A stretch of DNA of 64,000 nt. It comes from Nitrosomonadales bacterium. GTDB taxonomy: Bacteria > Pseudomonadota > Gammaproteobacteria > Burkholderiales > Gallionellaceae. The stretch lies in assembly GCA_016235045.1 (NCBI GenBank), contig JACRME010000033.1:1-64000 (forward strand), in the 5' to 3' direction. The notes under the pieces were generated by a model. The model had not been told where the DNA came from and did no database searches. It was given only the letters and a program-made list of their open reading frames with translations. Position 1 is the stretch's first letter. Every line of letters begins with the position of its first letter. The translations under genes and the position numbers were made by a program. Positions 6,731 to 18,350 of this stretch are shown piece after piece.

Positions 6731-8932
6731 ATGCGTTTTAGCGTCCCCCTGTTTGCATTCCTTTTGTTGGTGGCATTTCCGCTGTCCGGTCGGGCGGCTG
6801 AGACCCCGTTGCCGCTGAAGCTGGATCGCACATTCAAAAAACACCCCGTCGCGGCGGAGGGTACGGCGGCCTTTATCAGCGCCGATCATGTGGAGGCGAA
6901 AAAGGGCGAGCAACTCGAAGCCTACGGCAATGTCGAACTGCGGCAAAACGGCCAGGTGATCAGCGCCGAGCACTTGCGTTACGGGCAGGTGAGCAAGGAT
7001 GTGCTGGCCGAAGGATCGGTGCGGATGGAGCAGAATGGGGCGGTACTGCGCGGCCCGGTGCTGAAGCTGAACCTGGATACCGATCTCGGCGAAATGACCC
7101 AACCCGAGTATGAATTCGGCGAAAACCACGCGCGCGGCGAAGCCGATACCCTGCACATTTACGGCAAGAAAAACTACACCTTCGACTCCGCAACTTACAC
7201 CACGTGCCCGGCGGGCAACGACGATTGGCTGTTGCGCATGAGCCGCCTGGATATCGACCGCACCACGCAGGTCGGAGTGGCGCGGCATGCGCGGATCGAA
7301 TTCAAGGGGGTGCCGATACTGTATACGCCGTGGCTGGACTTTGCCCTGAACGACAATCCGCGCTCGGGTTTTCTGGGTCCGGTTTTCGGCAGTTCCAACA
7401 AGGGCGGTGCGGAAATCACGCTGCAGTATTACTGGCGCATTGCTTCCAATTACGACGCCACCTTTGCGCCGCGCATCATTGCCAAGCGCGGGACACAACT
7501 GAACAACGAGTTCCGCTATCTGCAGCCGAGTTACGCGGGCGAGTTGCACCTGGATGTCTTGCCGAACGACCGCGTCAGCAACCTCACCCGCACCAGCCAG
7601 TCGCTGAAGCATAGCCAGAGTCTGGGCGGAGGTTTCGGCCTTGCGCTGGATATGAACCGGGTTTCGGACGACGATTATTTCCGCGATCTGGCCAATTCGG
7701 TGACCGGCACGTCGCAGACCAACCTGCTGCGCGAAGGCGTGTTGTCGTATGGTGCAGGCTGGTGGTCGGGTTCAGTGCGGGTGCAGCGCTTCCAGACCTT
7801 GCAGGGCGCGCAGGTCTATCGACGACAGCCGCAGATCAACCTGAACGCGCAGGACTCCGTCGCCTCCGCCGATGTTGTCCTGGCCAGCGAGTATGACGAT
7901 TTCCGGCACGATACTTCCGTCAACGGAGAGCGCCTGGTGGTTTATCCGTCAGCCAGTTATCCCTTGCTGAACGAGTTGGGCTATTACCTGACGCCCAAAC
8001 TCGGCATCCATCACACCCAATACCGGATGGGGGTCAATAACTCGTCGTCGCTGCCCGATGCGACGCGCACCCTGCCCATCTTCAGCACCGACAGCGGCAT
8101 GGTATTCGAGCGCGACGATTCTTTCCTGGGCAATAGCTATGTGCAGACCCTGGAGCCGCGCCTGTTTTATGTCTATGTGCCATACCGGGATCAGGACCAA
8201 TTGCCCAATTTCGACTCGGCCCAGGCGCCGTTCAACTTCGGGCAGATATTCACCGAAAACCGCTTTTTCGGCAGCGACCGCGTGGGCGATGCCAACATGG
8301 CCACTGTGGCCCTGACTTCGCGCGTGATCGACAACGAAGGCGGCACGGAGCGCTTGCGCGTAATGCTGGGCGAACGCTTCAGCTTCAAGGCGCCCCGGGT
8401 CAACCTGGGCGCGCCCACGGACAATACCAGCCGTTCGGACATCCTGATGAGCCTGGGCGGCAAGCTGACCAGGTCGTGGTCGCTGGACAGCCTGTTCCAG
8501 TACAACCCGAACCAGGCGCATACCGAGTCGTATAACGTGATGGCGAGCTACAAACCGGAGGTCGGCAAGCTGCTCAACCTCAATTACCGCTTCACCCGCA
8601 ACACCTTGCGCCAGGCGGATGTCTCGACCCAATGGCCGCTGTTCGGGCGCTGGCAGGGTGTGGCGCGGCTGAATTATTCCCTGCAGGATCAGCGTTCTTT
8701 GGAAGCCCTGGCGGGGCTTGAGTATAATCAGTCGTGCTGGGCGTTGCGTTTTGTGGCGCAAAGCTTTACAACGGACACCCGCGAACGTTCCAACCAGATA
8801 TTCCTGCAACTGGAACTGAGCGATCTGGTTCCCATCGGTTCCGATCCGCTCAGTGCTTTGCGCACCAGTGTTCCCGGATATACCAAGATGAACAGTATGG
8901 CTGCCGAGCAGCCGGTACAGGATCTGCGTTGA
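6731..8932 (+). CDS. lptD: LptD, LPS-assembly outer-membrane protein
   Basis: A 733-residue beta-barrel that, with LptE, inserts lipopolysaccharide into the outer leaflet. It has a signal peptide (residues 1-22, ending GRAAE), an N-terminal OstA/jellyroll domain (about 45-160) and a long C-terminal barrel. I see only two cysteines in the mature protein, C159 (TTCPAG) and C669 (QSCWAL). E. coli LptD has four. The pair could form the single inter-domain disulfide needed for function. It is followed 23 bp later by surA, the chaperone that delivers LptD to the Bam machinery, and then by pdxA and rsmA, the conserved proteobacterial order. Confidence 0.95.
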   Translation: MRFSVPLFAFLLLVAFPLSGRAAETPLPLKLDRTFKKHPVAAEGTAAFISADHVEAKKGEQLEAYGNVELRQNGQVISAEHLRYGQVSKDVLAEGSVRMEQNGAVLRGPVLKLNLDTDLGEMTQPEYEFGENHARGEADTLHIYGKKNYTFDSATYTTCPAGNDDWLLRMSRLDIDRTTQVGVARHARIEFKGVPILYTPWLDFALNDNPRSGFLGPVFGSSNKGGAEITLQYYWRIASNYDATFAPRIIAKRGTQLNNEFRYLQPSYAGELHLDVLPNDRVSNLTRTSQSLKHSQSLGGGFGLALDMNRVSDDDYFRDLANSVTGTSQTNLLREGVLSYGAGWWSGSVRVQRFQTLQGAQVYRRQPQINLNAQDSVASADVVLASEYDDFRHDTSVNGERLVVYPSASYPLLNELGYYLTPKLGIHHTQYRMGVNNSSSLPDATRTLPIFSTDSGMVFERDDSFLGNSYVQTLEPRLFYVYVPYRDQDQLPNFDSAQAPFNFGQIFTENRFFGSDRVGDANMATVALTSRVIDNEGGTERLRVMLGERFSFKAPRVNLGAPTDNTSRSDILMSLGGKLTRSWSLDSLFQYNPNQAHTESYNVMASYKPEVGKLLNLNYRFTRNTLRQADVSTQWPLFGRWQGVARLNYSLQDQRSLEALAGLEYNQSCWALRFVAQSFTTDTRERSNQIFLQLELSDLVPIGSDPLSALRTSVPGYTKMNSMAAEQPVQDLR

Positions 8933-8955
8933 TTGACCGATAACCGAAAGAAGAT

Positions 8956-10257
8956 ATGCTGAAAAATCTATTGCTGTTTTGCCTGGCCACGTTTGCCGTT
9001 GCCGCTTCCGCCGCCGCGCCGCAAAAACAGGGCACGCCTGTCGACCGCATCGAGGTCGTGGTGAACGACGACGTCATCACCCACCGCGAACTGGAAGAGC
9101 GCACCGCCAGCGTGACGCGCATGCTGCAAAGGCAGAAGACCATGCTGCCGGACAGGAACGTGCTGGAGCGGCAGGTGCTGGAGCGCATGATTTCCGAAAT
9201 GCTGCAGGCGCAATTTGCCAAGGAGACCGGGCTGCGCGTCGACGATGCGCTGCTGGACAAGACCATCCTGCGCATCGCGCAACAAAACAAATTCGATTCG
9301 GTTGCGGCATTCCGCGCCAAGCTGGAGCAGGAAGGGTCGGTGTTCAAGGATTTTCGCGAAGAGATCCGCAACGAAATGATCTCGGCGCGGCTGCGCGAGC
9401 GCGAGGTCGACAACAAGCTGGTCATCAGCGAAAACGAAGTCGACAACTATTTGGCTAACCAGGCGCGGCAGGAAGGCAAAGGCGAGGAACTGCAACTGTC
9501 GCACATCATGGTGGTGGTGCCGGAACAGGCCAGCGCCGACAAGATACAGACTTTCCGCAATCGCGCCGAGCAGGCGCTGGCCAAATTGCGCGCCGGCGCC
9601 CCGTTCTCCCAGGTAGCGGCCGGGTACTCCGACGCGCAGGACGCGCTCAAGGGCGGCGAACTCGGGTGGCGCCCGGCAGACCGCCTGCCTGCCATTTTTG
9701 CCGAAGCCCTGCAAAAGATGAAGCCGGGCGAAGTAAGCGAGGTATTGCGCAGCCCCAACGGATTCCATATCGTCAAATTGCTGGGCCGCCGCAGCAACGA
9801 TACCCCCATCGTCGTTACGCAGACGCATGCGCGCCACATCCTCATCAAGACCAGCGAACTGGTTTCCGAGAGCGAGGCGAAAAGCCGTTTGCAGGAAATC
9901 AAGACGCGCATCGACAAGGGCGCGGACTTTGCCGAGCAGGCGCGCCTGCATTCGGAAGACGGCAGCGCCCCGCAGGGCGGCGATCTGAGATGGCTCTCGC
10001 CCGGCGAGACGGTGCCGGAATTCGAGAACGCGATGGACGCATTGAAGGTCGGGCAGGTGAGCGGGCTGGTGCAATCCGGCTTCGGCTGGCACCTGATCCA
10101 GGTGCTCGCGCGCCGCAATACCGACGTGACCGAGGAACAGAAACGCCAGCGTGCCCGCCTTGCCATCCGCACCGTCAAGTCGGATGAGGCTTACCAGGAT
10201 TGGCTGCGCCAACTGCGCGACCGCGCTTTCATCGAATATCCCAACGACGCGAAATAA
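8956..10257 (+). CDS. surA: SurA, periplasmic chaperone and peptidyl-prolyl isomerase
   Basis: A 433-residue periplasmic chaperone for outer-membrane proteins. It has a signal peptide (1-20, [17 protein letters not shown]), an N-terminal chaperone domain (about 25-170), two parvulin domains (about 178-280 and 290-390) and a C-terminal helix. The parvulin signatures are [13 protein letters not shown] and [16 protein letters not shown] for the first, and [11 protein letters not shown] and [17 protein letters not shown] for the second. The stop overlaps the pdxA start as TAATG. It is in the operon after its major client gene lptD. Confidence 0.95.
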   Translation: MLKNLLLFCLATFAVAASAAAPQKQGTPVDRIEVVVNDDVITHRELEERTASVTRMLQRQKTMLPDRNVLERQVLERMISEMLQAQFAKETGLRVDDALLDKTILRIAQQNKFDSVAAFRAKLEQEGSVFKDFREEIRNEMISARLREREVDNKLVISENEVDNYLANQARQEGKGEELQLSHIMVVVPEQASADKIQTFRNRAEQALAKLRAGAPFSQVAAGYSDAQDALKGGELGWRPADRLPAIFAEALQKMKPGEVSEVLRSPNGFHIVKLLGRRSNDTPIVVTQTHARHILIKTSELVSESEAKSRLQEIKTRIDKGADFAEQARLHSEDGSAPQGGDLRWLSPGETVPEFENAMDALKVGQVSGLVQSGFGWHLIQVLARRNTDVTEEQKRQRARLAIRTVKSDEAYQDWLRQLRDRAFIEYPNDAK

Positions 10258-11246
10258 TGCAGCAACCACTCGCGGTCACGGCAGGCGAACCTGCAGGAAT
10301 CGGCCCCGATCTCTGCCTGCAACTGGTTCAGCACGGCCAGTCGCTGGTGGTGATCGCCGACAAGACGCTATTGCAGCAGCGCGCGGCGCAGCTCGGACTT
10401 GACGTGCAACTGCATGACTACACGGCGGCCACGCCGCATGCAAATGGCAAACTGAGCGTATTGCATGTGCCTCTGGCGCATCCCGCGCATCCCGGAAAGC
10501 TGGATACGGCCAACGCTGCCTATATCCTGGAGACTCTGCGCAGTGCGGTGATGGGTTGTCAGTCCGGCGAATTTTCCGGCATGGTTACCGCGCCTGTGCA
10601 CAAGGGTGTCATCAACGATGCCGGAATTCCTTTCACCGGCCACACCGAATTCCTGGCCGAACAGACACACACGCCTTTGGTTGTGATGATGCTGGCCGGA
10701 GGCGGCATGCGAGTCGCGCTGGCCACCACCCACCTGCCCTTGCGCAAAGTGGCGGACGCCATCACGCAACCCTTGCTGGAAAACATCCTGCGCATCCTGC
10801 AGCGCGACCTGCAACGCCGTTTCGGCATTGCCCGTCCGCGTATCCTGGTGGCTGGCCTGAATCCCCATGCCGGCGAAGGCGGCCATCTCGGACGCGAGGA
10901 AATCGAAGTCATGATCCCCGTGCTGGACAAGCTGCGCGCAGAAGGCTTCAACGTAAGCCCGCCGCTGCCCGCCGACACGCTGTTTGCCGCGCACCGGCTG
11001 CGCGAATGCGATGCCGTGCTGACGATGTATCACGACCAGGGGCTGCCGGTGCTGAAGCATGCCAGCTTCGGCGAAGGGGTGAACATCACGCTGGGCCTGC
11101 CCATCATCCGCACTTCGGTCGATCACGGCACCGCGCTGGAATTGGCGGGCACGGGGAAAGCCAACGTCGGCAGCCTGCTGGAAGCGATCAAGGCTGCGAC
11201 CGACATGGCGCGACACGAAGCAGCTTTTGTCCGGACCCACGCATGA
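10257..11246 (+). CDS. pdxA: PdxA, 4-hydroxythreonine-4-phosphate dehydrogenase
   Basis: A 329-residue NAD-dependent enzyme of the DXP-dependent pyridoxal 5'-phosphate pathway; it oxidises 4-phosphohydroxy-L-threonine. Motifs include [15 protein letters not shown] at the N terminus, [24 protein letters not shown], the metal-histidine segment [14 protein letters not shown], and [12 protein letters not shown] with [14 protein letters not shown]. The ATG at 10257 shares its A with the surA stop, and the next gene starts in an ATGA overlap, so surA-pdxA-rsmA is tightly coupled. A longer upstream in-frame start exists but runs inside surA and is rejected. Confidence 0.95.
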   Translation: MQQPLAVTAGEPAGIGPDLCLQLVQHGQSLVVIADKTLLQQRAAQLGLDVQLHDYTAATPHANGKLSVLHVPLAHPAHPGKLDTANAAYILETLRSAVMGCQSGEFSGMVTAPVHKGVINDAGIPFTGHTEFLAEQTHTPLVVMMLAGGGMRVALATTHLPLRKVADAITQPLLENILRILQRDLQRRFGIARPRILVAGLNPHAGEGGHLGREEIEVMIPVLDKLRAEGFNVSPPLPADTLFAAHRLRECDAVLTMYHDQGLPVLKHASFGEGVNITLGLPIIRTSVDHGTALELAGTGKANVGSLLEAIKAATDMARHEAAFVRTHA

Positions 11247-12046
11247 ACGGACATAAAGCCAAAAAATCCTTCGGCCAGAATTTTCTGGTCGACCAGAACA
11301 TCATCGCCGACATCGTGCGCGCCATCCGTCCCGAGCCGGACGACAACATGGTCGAGATCGGCCCCGGCCTGGGCGCGCTGACGCGCCCGCTGCTGAAGCA
11401 GTTGAACAAGCTGCATGTGGTCGAGATCGACCGCGACATCATCGCGCGCCTGAAAACCGACTATCCGCAGGACAAGATCGTCATCCACGAAGGCGATGCG
11501 CTGAAGTTCGACTTCGCCACGCTGGGTACACCGCTGCGCATCGTCGGCAACCTGCCCTACAACATCTCGTCGCCGCTGCTGTTCCACTTCGCCGACTATG
11601 CCGCGCGCATCGCCGACATGCATTTCATGCTGCAGAACGAGGTGGTGGAACGCATGGTGGCAGAACCTTCTACGCCGGAATACGGGCGCCTGTCGGTGAT
11701 GTTGCAATACCGCTTCCACATGGAAAAATTGATCGACGTCCCGCCGCAATCGTTCCGCCCCGCACCCAAGGTGGATTCGGCCATCGTGCGCATGATTCCG
11801 ATTCCGGCCGACAAGATCGTCGTGCAGGATGAAACACTGTTCGCCAAAGTGGTGTTGTCTGCCTTCGGCCAGCGGCGCAAAACCTTGCGCAACACGCTCA
11901 AAAGCTATTTGGCAGAAAGCGACTTTGTCCAGCTTGGCATTGACTCCCAGTTGCGTGCCGAGAACCTGGGCGTGGCGGAATTTGCCGGGATTGCCAACCG
12001 CCTGAGCGGACAAAATGTCGCGGTGCAAGAACTCAACGGTTTGTGA
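11243..12046 (+). CDS. rsmA: RsmA (KsgA), 16S rRNA A1518/A1519 dimethyltransferase
   Basis: A 267-residue SAM-dependent enzyme that dimethylates two adjacent adenines in helix 45 of 16S rRNA late in 30S assembly. Visible motifs are [11 protein letters not shown] at the N terminus, the SAM loop [18 protein letters not shown], and the catalytic [14 protein letters not shown]. The C-terminal domain carries the [14 protein letters not shown] signature. The ATG at 11243 overlaps the pdxA stop (ATGA). Length agrees with the E. coli protein (273). Confidence 0.96.
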   Translation: MNGHKAKKSFGQNFLVDQNIIADIVRAIRPEPDDNMVEIGPGLGALTRPLLKQLNKLHVVEIDRDIIARLKTDYPQDKIVIHEGDALKFDFATLGTPLRIVGNLPYNISSPLLFHFADYAARIADMHFMLQNEVVERMVAEPSTPEYGRLSVMLQYRFHMEKLIDVPPQSFRPAPKVDSAIVRMIPIPADKIVVQDETLFAKVVLSAFGQRRKTLRNTLKSYLAESDFVQLGIDSQLRAENLGVAEFAGIANRLSGQNVAVQELNGL

Positions 12047-12067
12047 GCCTTTATTCGGGAGCGAACT

Positions 12068-13687
12068 ATGATCAAACCTGTGCGTAAATCCGCGCTGTTG
12101 CTTACGCTACTCTCCTTGTTGATCGGTTCCTGCGGCGGGGGAACCCACGCAACGGTTGAAAACAAGCCTCTCCTTATGCCTGTCGCAGAGCATTTCGTCA
12201 TCGACGGCGTCGTTGATCTCGCCGCCGTCGGTACCGTGCATGAGAAGGCAATCGATATCCTCGATAACTTCGGCAACGGAGCAGTCGTAAAGACTGCAAC
12301 GCTGCGCTACGCAGCCCGGAACGATGACCGCAATCTATATATCGCTTTTGAATGGGACGATGCGACCCGGGATTCTTTTGATCCAGCAGTTGCCCTGGAC
12401 AACTTCGACGGCATCGCCATCGGTTTCGACAACGATGGCAATGGCGTGCTGGATGAGAACGAGGATGCGCACCGTCTGGTGATGACGAATTATGGTTCTG
12501 CCTACAGCGACTTGCATGCGCACTTGACGGACGCCATCGATGACGCGGTCGCCGACGGCAGGGGCAGGATGACCTATTCGGCCGGGGAATATCACGCGGA
12601 ATTCCTGATTCCGCTTGCGCCGGATGCAGCGGGCGAGGACGGCACTTTGAACGCGACCACCCGCTTCAATGTGCTGCTCTATGACCATGTGCAGATACCT
12701 GTCCCGGCTGGCAATATCGGTTATCTGAACGGCGGCCCGCAGCTCGGGGCCGGAACCGTGACGACATCTTGGGCGCTGTTGCCCCATGTCGCGCCCGGCA
12801 CTTACGATCAACCGGCCATGCCTGTCGGCCTCACCGGTTTGATCGCATTCATCAGCGACCATGAAAATCCGATGGGGGAAATCTACACCTTCAATCCGGC
12901 CACCAGTAACGTCGTCCGCGTAACCAACACCACTGGGCTGTACCTGGATGGCGTATCCCTCTCGCATGACCGCAGCAGAATCGCTTTTTACGCCGCGCCC
13001 ACCAGTACGGATTACGCGAACTACGAAATTTACACAGTGAACGCCGACGGCACGAACCTGCAGCAAATCACCAACAATGCGCTGCTGGACGGCCACCCTG
13101 CGTGGTCCCCCAACGATGGCGAAATCATCTACGCCTCGTTCCGCGCAGCGGGCAAAGCATCGCTGATCAGAATGAATTCCACCACACACGCCGAAATTCT
13201 CAATCTCACCCCGGCGGGCGCAAACGACAACGATCCCGATTGGCTGCCGGACGGACGGATTGTGTTCAAGACCGACCGCTTCGGCACGGCCGGATCGCCG
13301 CAAGTGCGGATTGCAGTGGTAAATGCCGATGGAACCGCCCTCCACCAATTGACCAATACGGCGGGCACCTCCGACCACGATCCCGTGGCAACGAACACGG
13401 CCACGGTATTCGAACGCTTCACCAAAGGCACGGACTATTCGACAGACCCGTCGGCGCTGTATGCGGCATGGAACATCGTCGAAGCCCGCATCGATGGCAG
13501 CAGTGAGCGCAACCTGATTGCCGACGGCTGGATCAACTGGCTGCCGGTTTACGACCCCACCGGGCAGTATCTCGTCTACCTCAAGAGCGTGGGGTATACC
13601 GATGCGCGGCTCATGAACAAGGATGGCCGCGACCTGGGCAGGCTCATCCCTGGCATTACCAGGGTTCGTTATATCGACTGGAAATAG
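12068..13687 (+). CDS. Lipoprotein with N-terminal sugar-binding-like domain and TolB-like propeller
   Basis: A 539-residue exported lipoprotein. The signal peptide ends in a lipobox (LLIGSC, Cys about 23). Residues about 35-240 resemble family-9 carbohydrate-binding-like domains, starting FVIDGVVD and containing Asp-rich FDNDGNGVLDENED, which could bind calcium. Residues about 255-535 hold WD40-like/TolB repeats with recurring units such as YEIYTVNADGTNLQQIT, HPAWSPNDGEIIYAS and VRIAVVNADGTALHQLT. Such proteins usually mediate surface protein or polysaccharide contacts. GGGAG precedes the ATG. It stands alone between rsmA and thiD; the specific role is unknown. Confidence 0.75.
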   Translation: MIKPVRKSALLLTLLSLLIGSCGGGTHATVENKPLLMPVAEHFVIDGVVDLAAVGTVHEKAIDILDNFGNGAVVKTATLRYAARNDDRNLYIAFEWDDATRDSFDPAVALDNFDGIAIGFDNDGNGVLDENEDAHRLVMTNYGSAYSDLHAHLTDAIDDAVADGRGRMTYSAGEYHAEFLIPLAPDAAGEDGTLNATTRFNVLLYDHVQIPVPAGNIGYLNGGPQLGAGTVTTSWALLPHVAPGTYDQPAMPVGLTGLIAFISDHENPMGEIYTFNPATSNVVRVTNTTGLYLDGVSLSHDRSRIAFYAAPTSTDYANYEIYTVNADGTNLQQITNNALLDGHPAWSPNDGEIIYASFRAAGKASLIRMNSTTHAEILNLTPAGANDNDPDWLPDGRIVFKTDRFGTAGSPQVRIAVVNADGTALHQLTNTAGTSDHDPVATNTATVFERFTKGTDYSTDPSALYAAWNIVEARIDGSSERNLIADGWINWLPVYDPTGQYLVYLKSVGYTDARLMNKDGRDLGRLIPGITRVRYIDWK

Positions 13688-13822
13688 CCATCCCTTTCCG
13701 GAGCTTTTCGAGCAAGTGCGCAGAGCAGCGGCCGCATAGTCAAACACGCGAGCGGACGCGCATAAAGCTGGTTTCGGTTAGAATCGCGTCTCACCAGATC
13801 AGAGCCAGCAAGGCCTTCCATC

Positions 13823-14665
13823 ATGTCCGACATTCCACCTATCGTTCTTACCTTTGCCGCCACCGACCCCAGTTGCGGGGCCGGCATGCAGGCCGACATC
13901 CTCACCATCGCCAGCATGGGCTGTCATCCGCTGGCCGTAGTGACCGGCATCACCGTGCAGGACACCAGCGGCGTCGATGATGTGCAACCGGTGGATGCCG
14001 AATGGGTGGCAGACCAGGCGCGTGCGGTGCTGGAAGACATGCCGGTCGCGGCGTTCAAGATCGGCCTGCTGGGCAGCTTGGAAAACGTTGCTGCCATTGC
14101 CGAAGTGATCTCGGATTATCCCGATGTGCCGCTGGTATTCGATCCCGTGCTGTCGTCCGGACGCGGCGACGAGTTGGCCAGTGAAGACATGGTGGATGCC
14201 ATGCGCGAGTTGCTGCTGCCGCAGACCACCATCCTGACGCCGAACAGCCTGGAAGCGCGGCGCCTGATCCAGGAGGAAGACAACGATCAGGACGACCCGG
14301 AGTTGGGGGAATGCGCCAAGCGCATCCTGCGCCTGGGCTGCGAATATGTGCTGATCACCGGCACGCACGAACAAACCCCCAAGGTGGTCAACACGCTGTA
14401 CGGCGAACGCGGTCTGGTGCGCAGCGACAGTTGGCCGCGCCTGCCCGGCATCTATCACGGTTCCGGCTGCACGCTGGCTTCGGCCATCGCTGCGTTGCTG
14501 GCCAACGGCCTGTCGATGGAAGACGCGGTGCATGAGGCGCAGGAATACACCTGGGAAGCGCTGAAATACGGTTTCCGTCCCGGCATGGGACAACACATTC
14601 CGGATCGCCTGTTCTGGGCGCGCGACGAAGACGCCGAAGAAGATGAAAGCGAAACCCGGCATTGA
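13823..14665 (+). CDS. thiD: ThiD, hydroxymethylpyrimidine (phosphate) kinase
   Basis: A 280-residue ribokinase-fold enzyme that phosphorylates HMP and HMP-P for thiamine synthesis. Recognisable segments are FAATDPSCGAGMQADI, the substrate region VTGITVQDTSGV, AFKIGLLGS, FDPVLSSGRGD, TPNSLEA and the anion-hole/catalytic GSGCTLASAIAA. Compared with E. coli ThiD it has an acidic insert (QEEDNDQDDPELG) and an acidic tail ([13 protein letters not shown]). It overlaps thiE by 23 bp. No thi-box riboswitch was recognised in the 135 bp upstream. Confidence 0.93.
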   Translation: MSDIPPIVLTFAATDPSCGAGMQADILTIASMGCHPLAVVTGITVQDTSGVDDVQPVDAEWVADQARAVLEDMPVAAFKIGLLGSLENVAAIAEVISDYPDVPLVFDPVLSSGRGDELASEDMVDAMRELLLPQTTILTPNSLEARRLIQEEDNDQDDPELGECAKRILRLGCEYVLITGTHEQTPKVVNTLYGERGLVRSDSWPRLPGIYHGSGCTLASAIAALLANGLSMEDAVHEAQEYTWEALKYGFRPGMGQHIPDRLFWARDEDAEEDESETRH

Positions 14666-15284
14666 GGGGCTGTATGCCATCACGCCGGACCTCCCTGATT
14701 CAGTCAAATTAGTGCGGGACGTGCGTCAGGCCTTGCAAGGCGGCGCCCGAGTGCTGCAATACCGCAACAAGACCGCCGATGCGGCACTGAAGCTGGCTCA
14801 AGCCCAGGCCCTGCGTCAATTGACGCGCGAATTCAAAACCACCTTCATCGTGAATGACGACGCGCAGTTGGCGGCGCAAGTGGAAGCTGACGGTGTGCAT
14901 CTGGGTGGCGAGGATGGCGGCGTGGCAGCGGCGCGCGCACTGCTGGGCAATTCAAAGATCATCGGCGTGTCTTGCTATAATCGCCTTTCGCTGGCGCATG
15001 AAGCGGTGCGGCAAGGCGCGGATTACGTGGCATTCGGGGCGTTCTTTCCTTCCGGCGTGAAACCCGAAGCGGTGAAGGCGGAAGTGGCGATGCTGCAAGC
15101 GGCGCGCAAGGAACTCGGCGTTCCCATCGTCGCCATCGGCGGTATCACACAACAGAATGCGGCAACCCTGATCGACGCGGGTGCCAGTGCGGTGGCGGCG
15201 ATTACCGCATTGTGGAATGCACAGGACATCGAGGCCAGCGCACGAGAATTTTCAACACTATTTTTTGCAGGGCACAGGCAATGA
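14643..15284 (+). CDS. thiE: ThiE, thiamine-phosphate synthase
   Basis: A 213-residue TIM-barrel enzyme that joins HMP-pyrophosphate and thiazole phosphate. Motifs are GLYAITPD at the start, [31 protein letters not shown] (Mg and pyrophosphate site), [17 protein letters not shown] and VAIGGIT. It starts inside the end of thiD and ends in an ATGA overlap with hemL, so thiD-thiE-hemL-engB reads as one coupled operon. Confidence 0.94.
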   Translation: MKAKPGIEGLYAITPDLPDSVKLVRDVRQALQGGARVLQYRNKTADAALKLAQAQALRQLTREFKTTFIVNDDAQLAAQVEADGVHLGGEDGGVAAARALLGNSKIIGVSCYNRLSLAHEAVRQGADYVAFGAFFPSGVKPEAVKAEVAMLQAARKELGVPIVAIGGITQQNAATLIDAGASAVAAITALWNAQDIEASAREFSTLFFAGHRQ

Positions 15285-16564
15285 CATCTCATAACCAGGA
15301 ACTGTTCGAACAATCCCAGAAACTCATCCCCGGCGGCGTGAACTCGCCGGTGCGCGCGTTCAAGTCGGTGGGCGGTACGCCGCTGTTCTTCAAGCGCGGC
15401 AAGGGCGCCTACGTGTGGGATGCGGACGACAAGCGCTACATCGATTACGTGAATTCCTGGGGCCCGATGATCGTCGGTCATTGCCATCCCGAAGTGGTGA
15501 AAGCGGTGCAGGCCGCTGCCGCCGAAGGCCTGGGCTTTGGCGCGCCGACCGCCGCCGAACTGGAGATCGCCGAGACGCTGTGCAAGATATTGCCGTCGCT
15601 GGAAATGGTGCGTCTGGTCAGTTCCGGCACCGAAGCGACCATGACTGCGATCCGTCTGGCGCGCGGTTTCACCGGGCGTTCGCGCATCATCAAGTTCGAA
15701 GGCTGCTACCACGGCCATTCCGACGGCCTGCTGGTCAAGGCCGGTTCCGGCGCGCTGACGTTCGGCCAACCGAGTTCTTCCGGCGTACCCGCGGAGATCG
15801 CCGCGCTGACGACGGTGCTGGATTACAACGATGCGGTCGGCCTGGAAAAAGCTTTTGCCGAATACGGCAGCGAGATCGCCGCGGTTATCGTAGAACCCGT
15901 CGCGGGCAACATGAACCTGATCCTGCCCAAGCGCGAGTTCCTCGACGCGATGCGCAGCCTGTGCACCAAGCACGGTGCAGTGCTGATCCTGGACGAGGTG
16001 ATGTCCGGTTTTCGCGTCGGCCTGCAAGGCGCGCACGGCCACTACGGCATCAAGCCGGACCTGATCACGCTGGGCAAGGTGATGGGGGGCGGTCTGCCTG
16101 CCGCTGCCTTCGGCGGCCGCCGCGACATCATGCAATGTCTCGCCCCGCTGGGCGCCGTGTATCAGGCCGGCACGCTGTCCGGCAATCCGGTGGCCGTGGC
16201 GGCGGGCCTGACCACGCTGAAACTGGTGCAAGCTCCCGGTTTCTACGAACGCCTCACCCAACTCGCCAGGCAAATGACCGAAGGCATCAGCGCGAGCGCA
16301 AAGAAGCACGGCATTCCGTTCAGCGCCCAATCCATCGGCAGCATGTTCGGCCTGTATTTCAGCGCAACCGTACCGACCTCCTATGCCGAAGTGATGGCAA
16401 GCGACAAGGCCGCGTTCAACCGCTTCTTCCACGCGATGTTGCAGGAGGGTGTGTATCTCGCACCGTCGGCATTCGAGGCGGGCTTCGTTTCCGCTGCGCA
16501 CACCGAAGCGGACATCGCGGCGACCATCGCGGCAGCCGACAAGATCTTCGCGGCCTGGAAATAA
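15281..16564 (+). CDS. hemL: HemL, glutamate-1-semialdehyde 2,1-aminomutase
   Basis: A 427-residue PLP enzyme that makes 5-aminolevulinate in the C5 tetrapyrrole pathway. The N terminus [16 protein letters not shown] is diagnostic. The PLP lysine is K266 in [13 protein letters not shown], and the cofactor Asp is in [11 protein letters not shown]. Length matches the E. coli enzyme (426). ATG 15281 overlaps the thiE stop, and the stop overlaps engB (TAATG). Other heme genes in the window are hemB and hemE. Confidence 0.96.
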   Translation: MTSHNQELFEQSQKLIPGGVNSPVRAFKSVGGTPLFFKRGKGAYVWDADDKRYIDYVNSWGPMIVGHCHPEVVKAVQAAAAEGLGFGAPTAAELEIAETLCKILPSLEMVRLVSSGTEATMTAIRLARGFTGRSRIIKFEGCYHGHSDGLLVKAGSGALTFGQPSSSGVPAEIAALTTVLDYNDAVGLEKAFAEYGSEIAAVIVEPVAGNMNLILPKREFLDAMRSLCTKHGAVLILDEVMSGFRVGLQGAHGHYGIKPDLITLGKVMGGGLPAAAFGGRRDIMQCLAPLGAVYQAGTLSGNPVAVAAGLTTLKLVQAPGFYERLTQLARQMTEGISASAKKHGIPFSAQSIGSMFGLYFSATVPTSYAEVMASDKAAFNRFFHAMLQEGVYLAPSAFEAGFVSAAHTEADIAATIAAADKIFAAWK

Positions 16565-17157
16565 TGGGACTCTTCTCGCAAGCCGAGTTTTATACCACCG
16601 TCAATCACATGAAAGACTTGCCGCTGCACGGCGGCAGGGAAGTCGCGTTCGTCGGCCGTTCCAACGCGGGCAAATCGAGCGCGATCAACACGCTGGCCAA
16701 CCATACGCGTCTGGCCTACACCAGCAAGACGCCGGGCCGCACGCAGCACCTGAATTATTTCTCGCTGGGTGAAAACAACTATCTGGTCGACCTGCCGGGT
16801 TACGGTTACGCCAAAGTGCCGCCGGATGTACAGGCGCACTGGGAACACCTGCTGAGCGAATACCTGCAAACGCGCGAAGAGTTGTGCGGGCTGGTGGTGA
16901 TCATGGATGCGCGTCATCCGCTGACCGAGCGCGACCAGGGCATGCTGGGCTGGTTCGCCCCGACCGGCAAACCCATCCACATCCTGCTGACCAAATCGGA
17001 CAAACTGAGCCGCCAGCAGTCCACCCAAACCCTGCGCGACGTGAAAGAATTCCTGGCGGAACATTTCCCGCACTGTACGGCGCAATTGTTTTCCAGTTTG
17101 AAGAAAGTGGGAATGGATGAGGCCGAGGCAGTAATCGCGAGCTGGTTTCGCGATTGA
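16564..17157 (+). CDS. engB: EngB (YihA/YsxC), ribosome-assembly GTPase
   Basis: A 197-residue GTPase needed for late 50S subunit assembly and cell division. G-motifs are visible: G1 [10 protein letters not shown]2 region SKTPGRTQ, G3 DLPGYGYA, G4 TKSD and G5-like SSLKK. The start shares its A with the hemL stop. The gene ends only 6 bp before the poly-A run that, on the other strand, is the U-tract of the small RNA described below. Confidence 0.95.
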   Translation: MGLFSQAEFYTTVNHMKDLPLHGGREVAFVGRSNAGKSSAINTLANHTRLAYTSKTPGRTQHLNYFSLGENNYLVDLPGYGYAKVPPDVQAHWEHLLSEYLQTREELCGLVVIMDARHPLTERDQGMLGWFAPTGKPIHILLTKSDKLSRQQSTQTLRDVKEFLAEHFPHCTAQLFSSLKKVGMDEAEAVIASWFRD

Positions 17158-17162
17158 GAGCT

Positions 17163-18339
<1,177 letters not shown>

Positions 18340-18350
18340 TCTGCCTTTTT

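Noticed and set aside
13688-13822. TPP riboswitch upstream of thiD
   Set aside because: The 135-bp gap lacks a recognisable thi-box; only a possible TAGAAT -10 element is seen.
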